Below are positions 27,028 through 35,814 of a DNA stretch of 64,000 nt, in pieces. The notes beneath the pieces were generated by a model that saw only the letters and a list, made by a program, of their open reading frames with translations, ran no database searches and was not told where the DNA came from. Within the stretch, counting starts at the first letter, position 1; each line of letters starts with the position of its first letter. The position numbers and the translations under genes were made by a program. Location: assembly GCF_027938815.1 (NCBI RefSeq), contig NZ_CP115913.1, forward strand, positions 1,088,001-1,152,000, written 5' to 3'. The DNA is from Oceanirhabdus sp. W0125-5. GTDB lineage: Bacteria; Bacillota; Clostridia; Clostridiales; Clostridiaceae.

Positions 27028-27957
27028 ATGAAAATAGAGCGTCTACTGGCAATAGTAACATACCTTTTAAATAGGGATGTAGTTTCTGGAAAAGATTTGG
27101 CAGAGAAATTTGAGGTTTCAGAAAGAACTATACAGAGAGATATTGAAAGTATAAACCTTGCAGGTATACCTATTATATCAATAAGAGGTAGTAATGGTGG
27201 ATATAAAATTCTAGACAACTATAGATTGTCAAAACAAACATCTACTGAAAAAGATTTGGAATGGATTATGTTGGCGTTGAATAGCTTGAATTCTGTAATG
27301 GAAGACAAAAACATATCTAATACTTTAGAAAAAATGAAATCAATAGGTAATTCAAAAGTATCACCTAATATTACTGTGGATTTTGGTGTTGCAAAAGAAA
27401 ATAAGAAAGTAGTGGAATTCATCAAAATAATTGAAAATGCAATTTTTAATAAAAGAAAAATAGAATTTTCATATATAAATGCAGAGAATTACGCCACAGT
27501 GAGAATTGTTGAACCTATTTCACTTAAATATAAGTGGTATTCATGGTATCTGGTTGCATACTGTACAGAAAAGAAGCAATATCGTATATTTAAACTATTG
27601 AGAATTGAAAATTTAAAAAAAACAAATTTACAGTATGAAAATACCCATGAAGATAATCCGAATTTATTTGATGATTTGATGAATAATGATAAAAGAAAGC
27701 CTATTGATATTGTATTTAGATGCAATAAGGGTATTTCCACAGCGGTTTCTGAGTATATGCCTGGTGTAAGATTTACAGAAATGGCTGGAGATAATTATAA
27801 AGGTGAGCTAACTGTATTTGAAAGTGAACGGATGTGGTTTGCTTTCTTATTAAGCTTTGGAGCGGACATTGAGGTACTGGAACCTGAACACCTAAAAAGA
27901 AGGTTAGTAGAGCATTCAAGGAAAATAATAAGTAAATACGAAATACCCGACATATAG
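27028..27957 (+). CDS. HTH-WYL transcriptional regulator
   Basis: 309 aa. N-terminal HTH_11 winged helix (VTYLLNRDVVSGKDLAEKFEVSERTIQRDI), and a WYL domain with YSYINAE-like FSYINAEN, SLKYKWYSWYLVAYC and KLLRIENL, then a C-terminal WCX region ending RKIISKYEI. YafY/DeoR-like regulator; WYL domains sense small ligands or nucleic acid. The ATG at 27028 lies nine bases after AGGAAAGG; the TTG at 27019 directly abuts it. Repeat copy E occupies the promoter region. The stop codon is inside the loop of its own terminator. Confidence 0.9.
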   Translation: MKIERLLAIVTYLLNRDVVSGKDLAEKFEVSERTIQRDIESINLAGIPIISIRGSNGGYKILDNYRLSKQTSTEKDLEWIMLALNSLNSVMEDKNISNTLEKMKSIGNSKVSPNITVDFGVAKENKKVVEFIKIIENAIFNKRKIEFSYINAENYATVRIVEPISLKYKWYSWYLVAYCTEKKQYRIFKLLRIENLKKTNLQYENTHEDNPNLFDDLMNNDKRKPIDIVFRCNKGISTAVSEYMPGVRFTEMAGDNYKGELTVFESERMWFAFLLSFGADIEVLEPEHLKRRLVEHSRKIISKYEIPDI

Positions 27958-27976
27958 TTGTCGGGTATTTTGTTTT
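27941..27976 (+). terminator. Terminator overlapping the WYL gene stop codon
   Basis: AAATACCCGACA (27941-27952) pairs with TGTCGGGTATTT (27959-27970), followed by TGTTTT. The TAG stop (27955-27957) lies in the loop, so the last codons form the left arm. Confidence 0.9.
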
Positions 27977-28014
27977 ATAATAACGTTAGTTTATGAATTA
28001 TGGGGGAGAGATAA

Positions 28015-29235
28015 ATGAACGAGATGAAAATAACTAAAGCAGAAGCGAGAGAATTTCTTGTTAATTATCATGGGTTAGGGAGTACAAGTACATTTGAGGG
28101 AGAAGAAGGAATACTTAAATATATGAAAAGAGTTGGATGCATTCAATATGATCCCTTGAATGTTGTAGGAAGGAATCCAGACTTGGTTTTGCAATCAAGA
28201 ATACCAGGATATTCTTCTTTAGTTTTGGAAAAGATGCTTTATAGTGACCGTTCCCTGATTGATGGGTGGGATAAGATGATGGCAATATATAGACAAGAGG
28301 ATTGGCCTTTTTTTCGTAGAGTGAGAAAACGAAAGGAAGAATCCATAAAGGCAACTCTTCGCAATAGAGGTTCAATTGAAGCATTAGAGTTAACAGGACA
28401 AATTCGTGATATATTAGTGGCAATGGGTCCACTTCAAGCTAGTAAAATAAATATAGGAACAGGTGGCAAAGGTAGATGGGGGCATAGGAAATTATCCAGT
28501 GCTGCCTTAGACTACATGTTCAACATTGGAGAGTTGGGGATATACGGGAAAAACAATACTCAGAAAATCTATGACTTAGTTGAAAATATATTACCTAATG
28601 ATTTGATAGAGTCTCCAGATCCATTTGTTAGTGATAGGGATTTTTATAAATGGTATTTTAAAAGAAGGATAGGCAGTGTTGGAATTTTATGGGGGTGCAA
28701 TGGAGGAGGGTGGCTAGGACATTTTCTCTCAGATAAAGCATTGCGTACGTCTATATTGGAAGAGTTAGAGAAGCAAAAGAGTATTGTTTCTTTATCTATT
28801 GAAGGTATTGATGAAACTTTTTATATGAGAACTGAAGATATTAAGATATTAGATTATATTAGAGAAAAAACTATTCAAGAAAATAATGAAGGAACAATGA
28901 GGTTTTTAGCACCTCTTGATAATCTTTTATGGGATAGAGCCATGATTGAAGATATTTTTGGGTTTAAGTACAGTTGGGAAGTGTATGTACCAAAAGATAA
29001 ACGTAAATTTGGGTATTATGTCCTTCCAGTGCTATATGGAAATGAATTTGTAGCCAGGTTTGAACCGGAAATGCATAGAGGCAATAAACCATTGGAAATA
29101 AAAAATTGGTGGTGGGAAGAGGGGATTACAGTAACTGAAGAGATGAAATTTGCAGTTAAAAAGGCTTTAAAAAGTTTCTGTGAATACCTTGGAACTGAAG
29201 GTGTTCACGTAGAGAGTTTGAACAAAATATTTTAA
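28015..29235 (+). CDS. YcaQ/AlkX-type DNA glycosylase, winged-helix family
   Basis: 406 aa. The crosslink-repair glycosylase YcaQ family (HTH_42) is recognised from the N-terminal ARxFL-like AEAREFLVNYHGL, GCIQYDPLNVVGRNPDLVLQSR (the QxD catalytic motif is QYD at about residues 44-46), LIDGWDKMMAIY, and the C-terminal FLAPLDNLLWDR and YVLPVLYGNEFVARFEP. Family members unhook interstrand crosslinks or excise bulky alkylated bases. The ATG follows GGGGGAGAG. It is followed by a GNAT gene with a 20-bp gap, so the two may be cotranscribed. Confidence 0.88.
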   Translation: MNEMKITKAEAREFLVNYHGLGSTSTFEGEEGILKYMKRVGCIQYDPLNVVGRNPDLVLQSRIPGYSSLVLEKMLYSDRSLIDGWDKMMAIYRQEDWPFFRRVRKRKEESIKATLRNRGSIEALELTGQIRDILVAMGPLQASKINIGTGGKGRWGHRKLSSAALDYMFNIGELGIYGKNNTQKIYDLVENILPNDLIESPDPFVSDRDFYKWYFKRRIGSVGILWGCNGGGWLGHFLSDKALRTSILEELEKQKSIVSLSIEGIDETFYMRTEDIKILDYIREKTIQENNEGTMRFLAPLDNLLWDRAMIEDIFGFKYSWEVYVPKDKRKFGYYVLPVLYGNEFVARFEPEMHRGNKPLEIKNWWWEEGITVTEEMKFAVKKALKSFCEYLGTEGVHVESLNKIF

Positions 29236-29255
29236 GTGATGGAGATGAATAATTA

Positions 29256-29843
29256 ATGATTAAAAATAAAAATAAAAATCCTTTTGAAAAATGTCCAGTT
29301 TATGAAACTGAAAACTTAATATTTACAAAAGTAAAACTAGAAGATGCAGAAGAACTATTTCAATGTTATTCAGATCCAATTACTAGAGGACATATGAATA
29401 ATGATAATTGTGGTGGTGAATGGGATTGTCATAGCGTAGATGTTGTAAAGAAAGGTATTAAAGGATGGGAACAGGAATTTCAAGATAAATTCTATATAAG
29501 ATGGAGTGTAACATATAAACCAACTAATAAGATCATTGGAACTATTGAAATAGCACCAGTTCCTAATATAACAAGATTTTTAGATGGTGTCTGTGAGACA
29601 GGAATATTGAGGGTTGATATTATATCATTTTTGGAAAAAGAAAAGATATTCACTGAAATATTTGATATGGCAACAAATAATTTCTATTCAGACTTTGATA
29701 TTAAGAGCATTATTACTAAGTATACAAATGATGATATTGAAAGAGTTTTGAGTTTGGAAAATTGTAATTATAAAAGACTGGAAGATTATAAGATAATTCC
29801 ATATAGTGATTATTACATAAAAAGTAAAATTGACAACATTTAA
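29256..29843 (+). CDS. GNAT-family acetyltransferase (RimJ-like)
   Basis: 195 aa. Begins with FEKCPVYETENLIFTKVKLEDAEELF, typical of RimJ/RimL-like GNATs, with IRWSVTYKPTNKIIGTIEI as the central strand pair and NFYSDFDIKSIITKYTNDDIERVLSLENCNYKRL as the C-terminal acetyl-CoA half. The canonical Q/RxxGxG/A loop is poorly kept, so activity is uncertain. Probably cotranscribed with the YcaQ-type gene. Confidence 0.75.
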   Translation: MIKNKNKNPFEKCPVYETENLIFTKVKLEDAEELFQCYSDPITRGHMNNDNCGGEWDCHSVDVVKKGIKGWEQEFQDKFYIRWSVTYKPTNKIIGTIEIAPVPNITRFLDGVCETGILRVDIISFLEKEKIFTEIFDMATNNFYSDFDIKSIITKYTNDDIERVLSLENCNYKRLEDYKIIPYSDYYIKSKIDNI

Positions 29844-29892
29844 TGAGATGATTCCATTTAAATAACATATAATAAATAGATTATTTTAATAT

Positions 29893-29931
29893 AGCCCAAT
29901 TATATTGTTACCTAAACAATATAATTGAGCT
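29893..29931 (+). terminator. Long hairpin after the GNAT gene
   Basis: CAATTATATTGTT pairs with AACAATATAATTG, extended by AGC/GCT at the base (29893-29909 with 29915-29931). No strong T-run follows, so termination is uncertain. It sits where the left half of repeat copy F would be. Confidence 0.5.
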
Positions 29932-29954
29932 AATTCATTTACAAATCACATCTA

Positions 29955-30096
29955 GTAATATAAATACAATATTTTATCTAAGATAAAATGAGTCAAATTT
30001 TCATCTCCAAAGAACAATAAAATGTAGTTTCTGTGTAAGCAGAAACATCCATCATTCTCCATTCTACATTATCAATTCTCCATTACGGTTTTGTTC
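29955..30096 (+). repeat. Structured intergenic repeat, copy F (right half)
   Basis: Begins at the H2 break point (TAAATACAAT). It continues with H4 ATTTTATC-TAA-GATAAAAT, the P2 strand GAACAATAAAATGTAG, H5 GTTTCTG (30027-30033) with GCAGAAAC (30039-30046), and the right arm CATCATTCTCCATTCTACA, ending CCATTACGGTTTT. The right end runs into the 3' end of the DHHW gene and supplies its last codons. Confidence 0.8.
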
Positions 30097-31226
30097 AGTC
30101 CAAAATTTATCCATGGCAAAGCACCATCTTCAGTAAAGTTTGAAACATTATAAAGGAATAAAACTTCATTAATATTGTTTTCATTAACATATTCCTTTAA
30201 ATTAACCTTATAATATCTTGGGTCAATTACATGTATCTCTTCATAATGAGCTGATAAAAATGGAATAAAGCAGTGAGCATATGAATCTTTAATCACCATT
30301 ATTTTTTTATTATTTTTATTATCAGTAGTTATCTTAAGTTGAGGATTATTTCCGTTTAAGAAAACAGTATATTTATCTTTTTTATGGAGATTATCATCAA
30401 AGTAATAAGTATCATAGCTTTCTGTTTTATTATTAAAAGAAATTTCAATATCCTCAAATGTTTTATGATAAAAAGCTTGAATTTCATCAGCTGCTATATG
30501 TGTATTGTTAGCTTTAGAATATAAAGTTCCATAAAAGCTATCTGTTAATGTTTTTATTTCAAAATCCTCAAAGTTTATAGGTTCTAAACCCTTACTTTCC
30601 ATAAATGATGTATATCCATAATAAGCTCCAAGCATTGTCCAGTGATGATCAGTTTTGAAATAAAGATATTCATCTTTATTTTCTAAAAGATAGTCCATAG
30701 GATTTATAAAATTTAGTTCATTATTTATCATTGAATTAACATATTCCATTAGTTTCTTTTGGTCATAACTAATAGCATATTTAGGTAGCTTATCTTCGTA
30801 AATTTTCACCGAGTTTGGTACTAGTAAAAAATTTATCGGGATATCACCAAGGTAATCTTTAAATATATTAATACTATTGATATTTTTATCAAGATTCTCT
30901 CCAGGCTTTTTAAACTTTTCTAGAAGAAATCCATCTTCTCCAAAATACACATTATTATTATCCATTTTAAGTGAGGCTCTTTCAGTATCTGATTTTATTC
31001 CAACCCAAAAGTCCCTAAAAGGAAATTGATCTTGTATATAGTCTTCGAAGTCTTCAGTGAATTTCCCTGAAAAAAGATTTTTTAAGTTGAATTTAGGAAA
31101 CCCACTTAAATTTCTGTTTTCTAATTCAGAAAAACTTCTATCTGGAATAATAATGTGAAATATAAGTCCAAGAAGCATTATTATTGAACACATAAAAGTA
31201 ATAAATCTATTTGATGTTCTACTCAA
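30072..31226 (-). CDS. DHHW-family (AlgJ/AlgX-like) O-acetylation protein
   Basis: 384 aa. N-terminal signal anchor (residues 8-28), then IPDRSFSELENRNLSGFP and the family motif KTDHHWTMLGAYYGY with the SGNH-like Asp-His. Later come VIKDSYAHCF and HVIDPRYY. Such proteins work outside the membrane with an MBOAT partner to O-acetylate exported polysaccharide. TTG start 31226 (GGTGATAAT just upstream), 17 bp after the MBOAT gene. Oddity: the C-terminal Val-Met-Glu-Asn-stop is read from the end of repeat copy F. Confidence 0.88.
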   Translation of the reverse strand: MSRTSNRFITFMCSIIMLLGLIFHIIIPDRSFSELENRNLSGFPKFNLKNLFSGKFTEDFEDYIQDQFPFRDFWVGIKSDTERASLKMDNNNVYFGEDGFLLEKFKKPGENLDKNINSINIFKDYLGDIPINFLLVPNSVKIYEDKLPKYAISYDQKKLMEYVNSMINNELNFINPMDYLLENKDEYLYFKTDHHWTMLGAYYGYTSFMESKGLEPINFEDFEIKTLTDSFYGTLYSKANNTHIAADEIQAFYHKTFEDIEISFNNKTESYDTYYFDDNLHKKDKYTVFLNGNNPQLKITTDNKNNKKIMVIKDSYAHCFIPFLSAHYEEIHVIDPRYYKVNLKEYVNENNINEVLFLYNVSNFTEDGALPWINFGLNKTVMEN

Positions 31227-31243
31227 ATTATCACCATTCCTTA

Positions 31244-32659
31244 TTAAAATCTAAAGTATAGAAAAGGATTGTAGCTTGCATCAACTAGATAAGCAGTTGA
31301 TAAAAATACTATAATAAAACAATTAAAGTTAACTACAACATTTTCATATAAAGTATTAAACTTTTCTTTTTTCATTAAATAATCATGAAACTTTTTAAAT
31401 ATTGGAGTTGCAGCTAAGGTGCTTACAACTAGAATTACTATATTATTTAAGAAGTAGTATACACTTTCATTATCAATAAATGAGTTGTTATTTAAGGCAA
31501 ACATTGATTTAAGGTATATTACCACTTGAGACATATCTTCAAAATAAAATAATACCCATCCTATAATAAGAATCAATAAGACATAAACATGATTTAATAG
31601 GGGAGAGATTTTCAGAAGAATGTCTTTTAATAAGAATCTTTCTAATGCAATAAAGAATCCAAAATAAATTCCCCATAAAACGAAGTTCCAGCTGGCTCCA
31701 TGCCAAAGTCCAGTTAAGAACCAAACAATAATAAGATTTCTTAGTGTTTTAAAAGTTCCAGATCTATTTCCACCTAAGGGAATATAAACATAATCTTTAA
31801 ACCAAGTTCCTAAGGACATATGCCATCTTCTCCAAAACTCAGAAATACTCTTAGAAATATATGGATAATTGAAGTTTTCACAGAAGTCAAAACCAAATAT
31901 TTTTCCAAGGCCTATTGCCATGTCAGAATATCCACTAAAGTCAAAGTATATTTGAAGCCCAAAAGCTATTATTCCAAGCCATGCTGTAAGAACTGGAATA
32001 CTTGATAAATTAGAAGTGCTAATTTCACTCCAAAGATAACCCACATTATTAGCTAGTAAAACTTTCTTTCCAAGTCCAATAATAAATCGTCTTATTCCCT
32101 TTCCAATGTGATCTAGCGTTTCCTTTCTATCATTAAGCTGATCAGCAATTGTTTGATATCTTACAATAGGTCCAGCTATAAGCTGAGGGAAAAGAGTAAC
32201 ATAAGCAGCTAATGATATAAAGTTCTTCTGAACAGGAGCTTCGCCTCTATAAACATCTATGGTATATGACATGGTTTGAAATGTATAAAAGGATATACCT
32301 ATAGGTAAGGGAAGGTTAAGAAGTTTAAAACTCGTATCAAAAATATTATTTATATTTAAAATTATAAAATCTGAGTATTTAAAAAATGATAGTAGACCTA
32401 TATTAATTATTATTGAGGATAACAAAAAGGTTCTTTTTAGCTTCTTATTGTCCCAGTATTTATGAATTAATATACCGTGAGTATAGTCAACTAATGAAGA
32501 AAAAATCATTAGTAAAATATAAACTGGTTCCCCCCATGCGTAGAAAATTAAACTCATAATGAGGAGTATTAAATTTTTAAGTTTTCTTGGGAATAAAAAA
32601 TATAAGAATAAAGTAACAGGTAAAAAAACAAATAAAAAAGTTAAACTACTAAATACCAT
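31244..32659 (-). CDS. MBOAT-family O-acyltransferase (AlgI-like)
   Basis: 471 aa with about ten or more transmembrane helices. MBOAT signatures: SISEFWRRWHMSLGTWFKDYVYIPLGG and TGLWHGASWNFVLWG with the catalytic His at about residue 315. Transfers acyl groups from the cytosol to the exported partner for polysaccharide acetylation. Same minus-strand operon as the DUF4358 lipoprotein (upstream) and the DHHW protein (downstream). The ATG follows AAAGGAG. Confidence 0.93.
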   Translation of the reverse strand: MVFSSLTFLFVFLPVTLFLYFLFPRKLKNLILLIMSLIFYAWGEPVYILLMIFSSLVDYTHGILIHKYWDNKKLKRTFLLSSIIINIGLLSFFKYSDFIILNINNIFDTSFKLLNLPLPIGISFYTFQTMSYTIDVYRGEAPVQKNFISLAAYVTLFPQLIAGPIVRYQTIADQLNDRKETLDHIGKGIRRFIIGLGKKVLLANNVGYLWSEISTSNLSSIPVLTAWLGIIAFGLQIYFDFSGYSDMAIGLGKIFGFDFCENFNYPYISKSISEFWRRWHMSLGTWFKDYVYIPLGGNRSGTFKTLRNLIIVWFLTGLWHGASWNFVLWGIYFGFFIALERFLLKDILLKISPLLNHVYVLLILIIGWVLFYFEDMSQVVIYLKSMFALNNNSFIDNESVYYFLNNIVILVVSTLAATPIFKKFHDYLMKKEKFNTLYENVVVNFNCFIIVFLSTAYLVDASYNPFLYFRF

Positions 32660-32683
32660 ATTATCTCCTTTGTTTCATAGTAA

Positions 32684-32716
32684 AAGCCTGCCGATATTTT
32701 TCAGCAAGCCTTTACT
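32684..32716 (-). other. Imperfect hairpin between the DUF4358 and MBOAT genes
   Basis: TAGTAAAAGCCTGC pairs with GCAAGCCTTTACTA, two mismatched positions. Possible attenuator or processing site within the operon. Confidence 0.4.
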
Positions 32717-32750
32717 ATATTTAATATAATTAAAATGTAATCCTGTTTAA

Positions 32751-33239
32751 TTATTGTAACATTTCATCAAAAATATTTTCAACCTCTTGTGGTTCTTCAG
32801 ATACAATGTAGATTAAGTATTTACCTTTTTCTTTAACAATTCTATTTTGTACCTTTTCATACTGATCTGGAAGGTATTGAGACCAAATTCCTTCTTGATT
32901 TTCAGCTGTTTTATCTAAAACTTTCTTTAAATTTTCTACTGAACTTTCATCTTTTGCTTTAAATACAACAATCATATCTGACTTTACATTTATAAGTGAG
33001 TAGATAGCATAGCCTTCTTCAAGGTCTTCAGTATTAAGCTCCATTGATTCTAACAAAAATTTATTATCATCACTAGGTGTTGAAAGATCAGTTAAAACAA
33101 GACGTTGAGATGAAGGTAATTCCTTTATTTTATCAGCCATTTCTTTTAACGAAATATCCTTAACAGTTTCTTTTTGACCACAAGATGCAAATGAAATCAT
33201 AACAAATGCAATCATTAAAATACTTAAAATCTTTTTCAT
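32751..33239 (-). CDS. DUF4358 domain lipoprotein
   Basis: 162 aa. Lipoprotein signal peptide with lipobox FASC (Cys about residue 20), then a compact DUF4358 domain: ISLKEMADKIKE, GYAIYSLINVKSDMIVVFKAKD, YEKVQNRIVKEKGKYLIYIVS. DUF4358 lipoproteins commonly sit beside MBOAT/DHHW genes in Clostridia, as here, so it probably belongs to the acetylation machinery outside the cell (inference). The ATG follows GGAGG. First gene of the minus-strand operon. Confidence 0.85.
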   Translation of the reverse strand: MKKILSILMIAFVMISFASCGQKETVKDISLKEMADKIKELPSSQRLVLTDLSTPSDDNKFLLESMELNTEDLEEGYAIYSLINVKSDMIVVFKAKDESSVENLKKVLDKTAENQEGIWSQYLPDQYEKVQNRIVKEKGKYLIYIVSEEPQEVENIFDEMLQ

Positions 33240-33387
33240 ATTATTTTTCCTCCGTAGTTTTATTATCTTAATTTTTTATGGATAATATTCCATTGTTATA
33301 TTTACATACTCATATACGACGAGAAAAAATAAAAGTTATATATATAATAAAAAAATTATTAGTAATATTTAGTTAACAACAAATAAA

Positions 33388-33426
33388 AAATAGCTATAAG
33401 TTCTTAAGTTGAACTTATAGCTATTT
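33388..33426 (-). terminator. Terminator of the sigI-rsgI operon
   Basis: AAATAGCTATAAGTTC (33388-33403) pairs with GAACTTATAGCTATTT (33411-33426). Read on the minus strand it is followed by a T-rich tract. Confidence 0.85.
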
Positions 33427-33450
33427 AATAGTAATGAGATTGAGGGCTGT

Positions 33451-34746
33451 TTACTTTTTGTTTTTATTAGATTTATCACTTTTGGAATTTGATTGTGATT
33501 TATCATTTACAGTTTTTTCTTTTGAGTTTTTATTATAATCTTTTTCATGGTTTGACTTTTCATTATCTTTGTTACTATGCGTATTTTCATCTGAACTATG
33601 TTTTTCATCTGATGAATGATTTTTATCTTTAGTTATGTAGGAATCTGATTTATCTTCTTTTTTATTAGCATTAGTTTTATCTTTTGAGTTATTTTTCTTG
33701 TCATTATCGTAGCTATCATCATTATTTCGGGATTTATCGTTATTATTATCTTTATCTTTTGTTATGTATGTTTCTTTTTCAGCCCCATTAGGGGGAGTGC
33801 TTCCGTTTGAATCTTTTGAAGAGGAAGCCTTCCCTTTATTAGTTTGGGTTTTATCTTTTGATTTATTTGAATTATTATTTAAGTTGATTTTTTTATCTGT
33901 ATTTTTATCCTTATCCTTATTTTTATTTGGTTTATTATCATCATTTTTAAAGGTATTTTTATTATCTGATTTATTATTAAATGATGAAGATTTATCTTTA
34001 TTTAATTTATCATAACCCTTATCTTTATCTTTTGTATTTTGTTTATGATTACCTGTTTTATTTTGATTATTTTTTTCTATATAATCTTTTTTATCAACCA
34101 TAGGTTTAGTTTTTTCTTTTTTAGGTTTTATTTCAATTTTATCATGAGATTCTTTTTTTAACTTAATTTTTAATTGTCCTTTATTTGAATTATCTTTAGT
34201 AGCTTTAATATTAACATGTAGCCCTTCTTTTGCTACTTTCTCATAGAAATTATCAAGCTTCACTTCAGAATCTTTTTTTCCTTTAATAGTAACATTAATG
34301 GTTCTACCAGAAGAAATATATTCTTCATTAATGAAATTCTGCTCTTTACTTTCTTCAATTATCATTAATAGACCGTCATCTAATGTTTTATTCTTTAAAT
34401 TTGTACTTTTTAAAATTTGTTCACCATCTTGGTTCAAAGGTGTAGTTTTAATGATTCTATTAAATACATTTCCTTTAAGCTCAATAGAAGGATTTATGTT
34501 AACTTCAACAGTAGTTACAGGAGTAAAGTAGAAGCCTGTAAATGCACCTAAAAAGACTAAAAGAAAGAATGAAGCGGCTAAAGAAGCAAATTTCATATAA
34601 GTACGTTGTTGTATAACTTGACCTGAATAAATTTCACCTATTGAAGGTGATTTTTTCTTGGCCCATACTTTAAAAAACTGACCATCATTTGTGAGAATTG
34701 CAGCTTTATTGTTATTAATTTCTAAAACCATACCAGTTCTAATCAT
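33451..34746 (-). CDS. rsgI: Anti-sigma-I factor RsgI-like, with long low-complexity tail
   Basis: 431 aa. Cytosolic RsgI_N domain (GMVLEINNNKAAILTNDGQFF, GEIYSGQVI), one transmembrane helix at about 53-75, an extracytoplasmic region starting VTTVEVNINPSIEL (residues 76-190) that is conserved in RsgI proteins and linked to self-cleavage, and then about 230 residues made almost only of Lys, Asp, Asn and Ser. No carbohydrate-binding domain is present, unlike cellulosomal RsgIs. Should hold SigI inactive until an outside signal. The ATG at 34746 follows AGGTGAT and overlaps the sigI end by 8 bp. Confidence 0.85.
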   Translation of the reverse strand: MIRTGMVLEINNNKAAILTNDGQFFKVWAKKKSPSIGEIYSGQVIQQRTYMKFASLAASFFLLVFLGAFTGFYFTPVTTVEVNINPSIELKGNVFNRIIKTTPLNQDGEQILKSTNLKNKTLDDGLLMIIEESKEQNFINEEYISSGRTINVTIKGKKDSEVKLDNFYEKVAKEGLHVNIKATKDNSNKGQLKIKLKKESHDKIEIKPKKEKTKPMVDKKDYIEKNNQNKTGNHKQNTKDKDKGYDKLNKDKSSSFNNKSDNKNTFKNDDNKPNKNKDKDKNTDKKINLNNNSNKSKDKTQTNKGKASSSKDSNGSTPPNGAEKETYITKDKDNNNDKSRNNDDSYDNDKKNNSKDKTNANKKEDKSDSYITKDKNHSSDEKHSSDENTHSNKDNEKSNHEKDYNKNSKEKTVNDKSQSNSKSDKSNKNKK

Positions 34747-35482
34747 TATTATCACCTGCTTTTATATTCAAATATGTTCTAACATGTATATATTCATCAT
34801 TAGACAACACAATTATCAATGTTAATAAATAATTACGCCATCTTTCAATAAATTTTCTTTTTTCATTAAATGTATCTATAATTTTCTTTGCAGGAAGTCG
34901 TTTTTTTGTTTTAATATGTTCAACAATAGTATCATCTTTAGCACATGAAAAAGCTAAATTAAGAAGATGATCTCTTGTATCTTTATGTTTAGGAGATGCT
35001 GATATTAGCGTATCAAAGGAAATATCATATTTTGAAAGTTCATCTTTTAAGATTGATATTTCGTCCGCACGATTATTATTTTCTACTTTTTTTTCATGTT
35101 CACTTATTGATTGAGTTACATCAATATAATCAAAATCTTCATCTTCTTTTTGAAAGGTAAGGTAAGGCGTGTTTTTCTTTTTTCTAAAGTAATCATAAAT
35201 TGAATTCCTTATTACCATTCTAGAGAAGGAATAAAAATTTCCTCTTGAATCTTCATATACATCACATGACTTATTAAATGCAATCATAGCGATACTCAGT
35301 TCATCATCATTTTCCCAACTTAATTTTCTATTACATATAGAAGAAGCTGATTTATATATGAATGATTTATTTTCTTTAATAAATTTGTCTCTATTTTCTT
35401 TGTTTAATTTTTCTTTATTAAATTTTAATCTTTTAAATGGTTCTAATATTACCCCACTGATCAATGAGTAGAGAAAAGACAT
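34739..35482 (-). CDS. sigI: RNA polymerase sigma-I factor
   Basis: 247 aa, normal length for SigI. The sigma-2-like region NDDELSIAMIAFNKSCDVYEDSRGNFYSFSRMVIRNSIYDYFRK is diagnostic, and a C-terminal SigI-specific DNA-binding domain follows (KRLPAKKIIDTFNEKRKFIERWRNYLLTL). Controlled by RsgI, encoded just downstream. The ATG at 35482 follows GAGGTGATATT; the GTG at 35491 lies in the RBS. Its own upstream region carries a SigI-type promoter, and the divergent genes at 35815 and 37452 carry the same motif. Confidence 0.93.
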   Translation of the reverse strand: MSFLYSLISGVILEPFKRLKFNKEKLNKENRDKFIKENKSFIYKSASSICNRKLSWENDDELSIAMIAFNKSCDVYEDSRGNFYSFSRMVIRNSIYDYFRKKKNTPYLTFQKEDEDFDYIDVTQSISEHEKKVENNNRADEISILKDELSKYDISFDTLISASPKHKDTRDHLLNLAFSCAKDDTIVEHIKTKKRLPAKKIIDTFNEKRKFIERWRNYLLTLIIVLSNDEYIHVRTYLNIKAGDNND

Positions 35483-35506
35483 TAATATCACCTCTATACT
35501 TATATA

Positions 35507-35535
35507 TACGACATAAATTAAATATTTTAAGGGGG
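35507..35535 (-). promoter_or_regulatory. Predicted SigI promoter of sigI (autoregulation)
   Basis: On the minus strand: CCCCC (35535-35531), TTAAAA just after it, a 20-nt gap, then CGTA (35510-35507) and TATATAAG. A C-rich -35 and CGWA -10 fit the published description of SigI promoters as I recall it. The predicted transcript starts about 20 nt before the ATG. Confidence 0.65.
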
Positions 35536-35730
35536 ATTTTAAGTTTTCTAGTTGTCTAATTTTTGGAAATAAAATCCCTACTAATTACTATATATTAATA
35601 TTTAGTTTAACAGAAATTCTTTAAAATCTTAATAATTATTTTCATTTTACAAAATTAACTTTTAATTTTAGTTTCTGCATATATGTATGTAAATACAATG
35701 GAAAAATATTTTTTTAAATTTTTTTATTTT

Positions 35731-35760
35731 CCCCCCACAAAGTTTAATGTATTACTCGTA
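35731..35760 (+). promoter_or_regulatory. Predicted SigI promoter of the first DUF5667 gene
   Basis: CCCCCC (35731-35736), a 20-nt gap, then CGTA (35757-35760) continuing AATAG. Same layout as upstream of sigI and of the second DUF5667 gene. No good TTGACA/TATAAT alternative is seen nearby. The rest of 35536-35730 is AT-rich with no gene. Confidence 0.65.
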
Positions 35761-35814
35761 AATAGTCATAGAAAAATAATTTGATAATGAGATTAATCTT
35801 AGGAGGAGTTAAAT

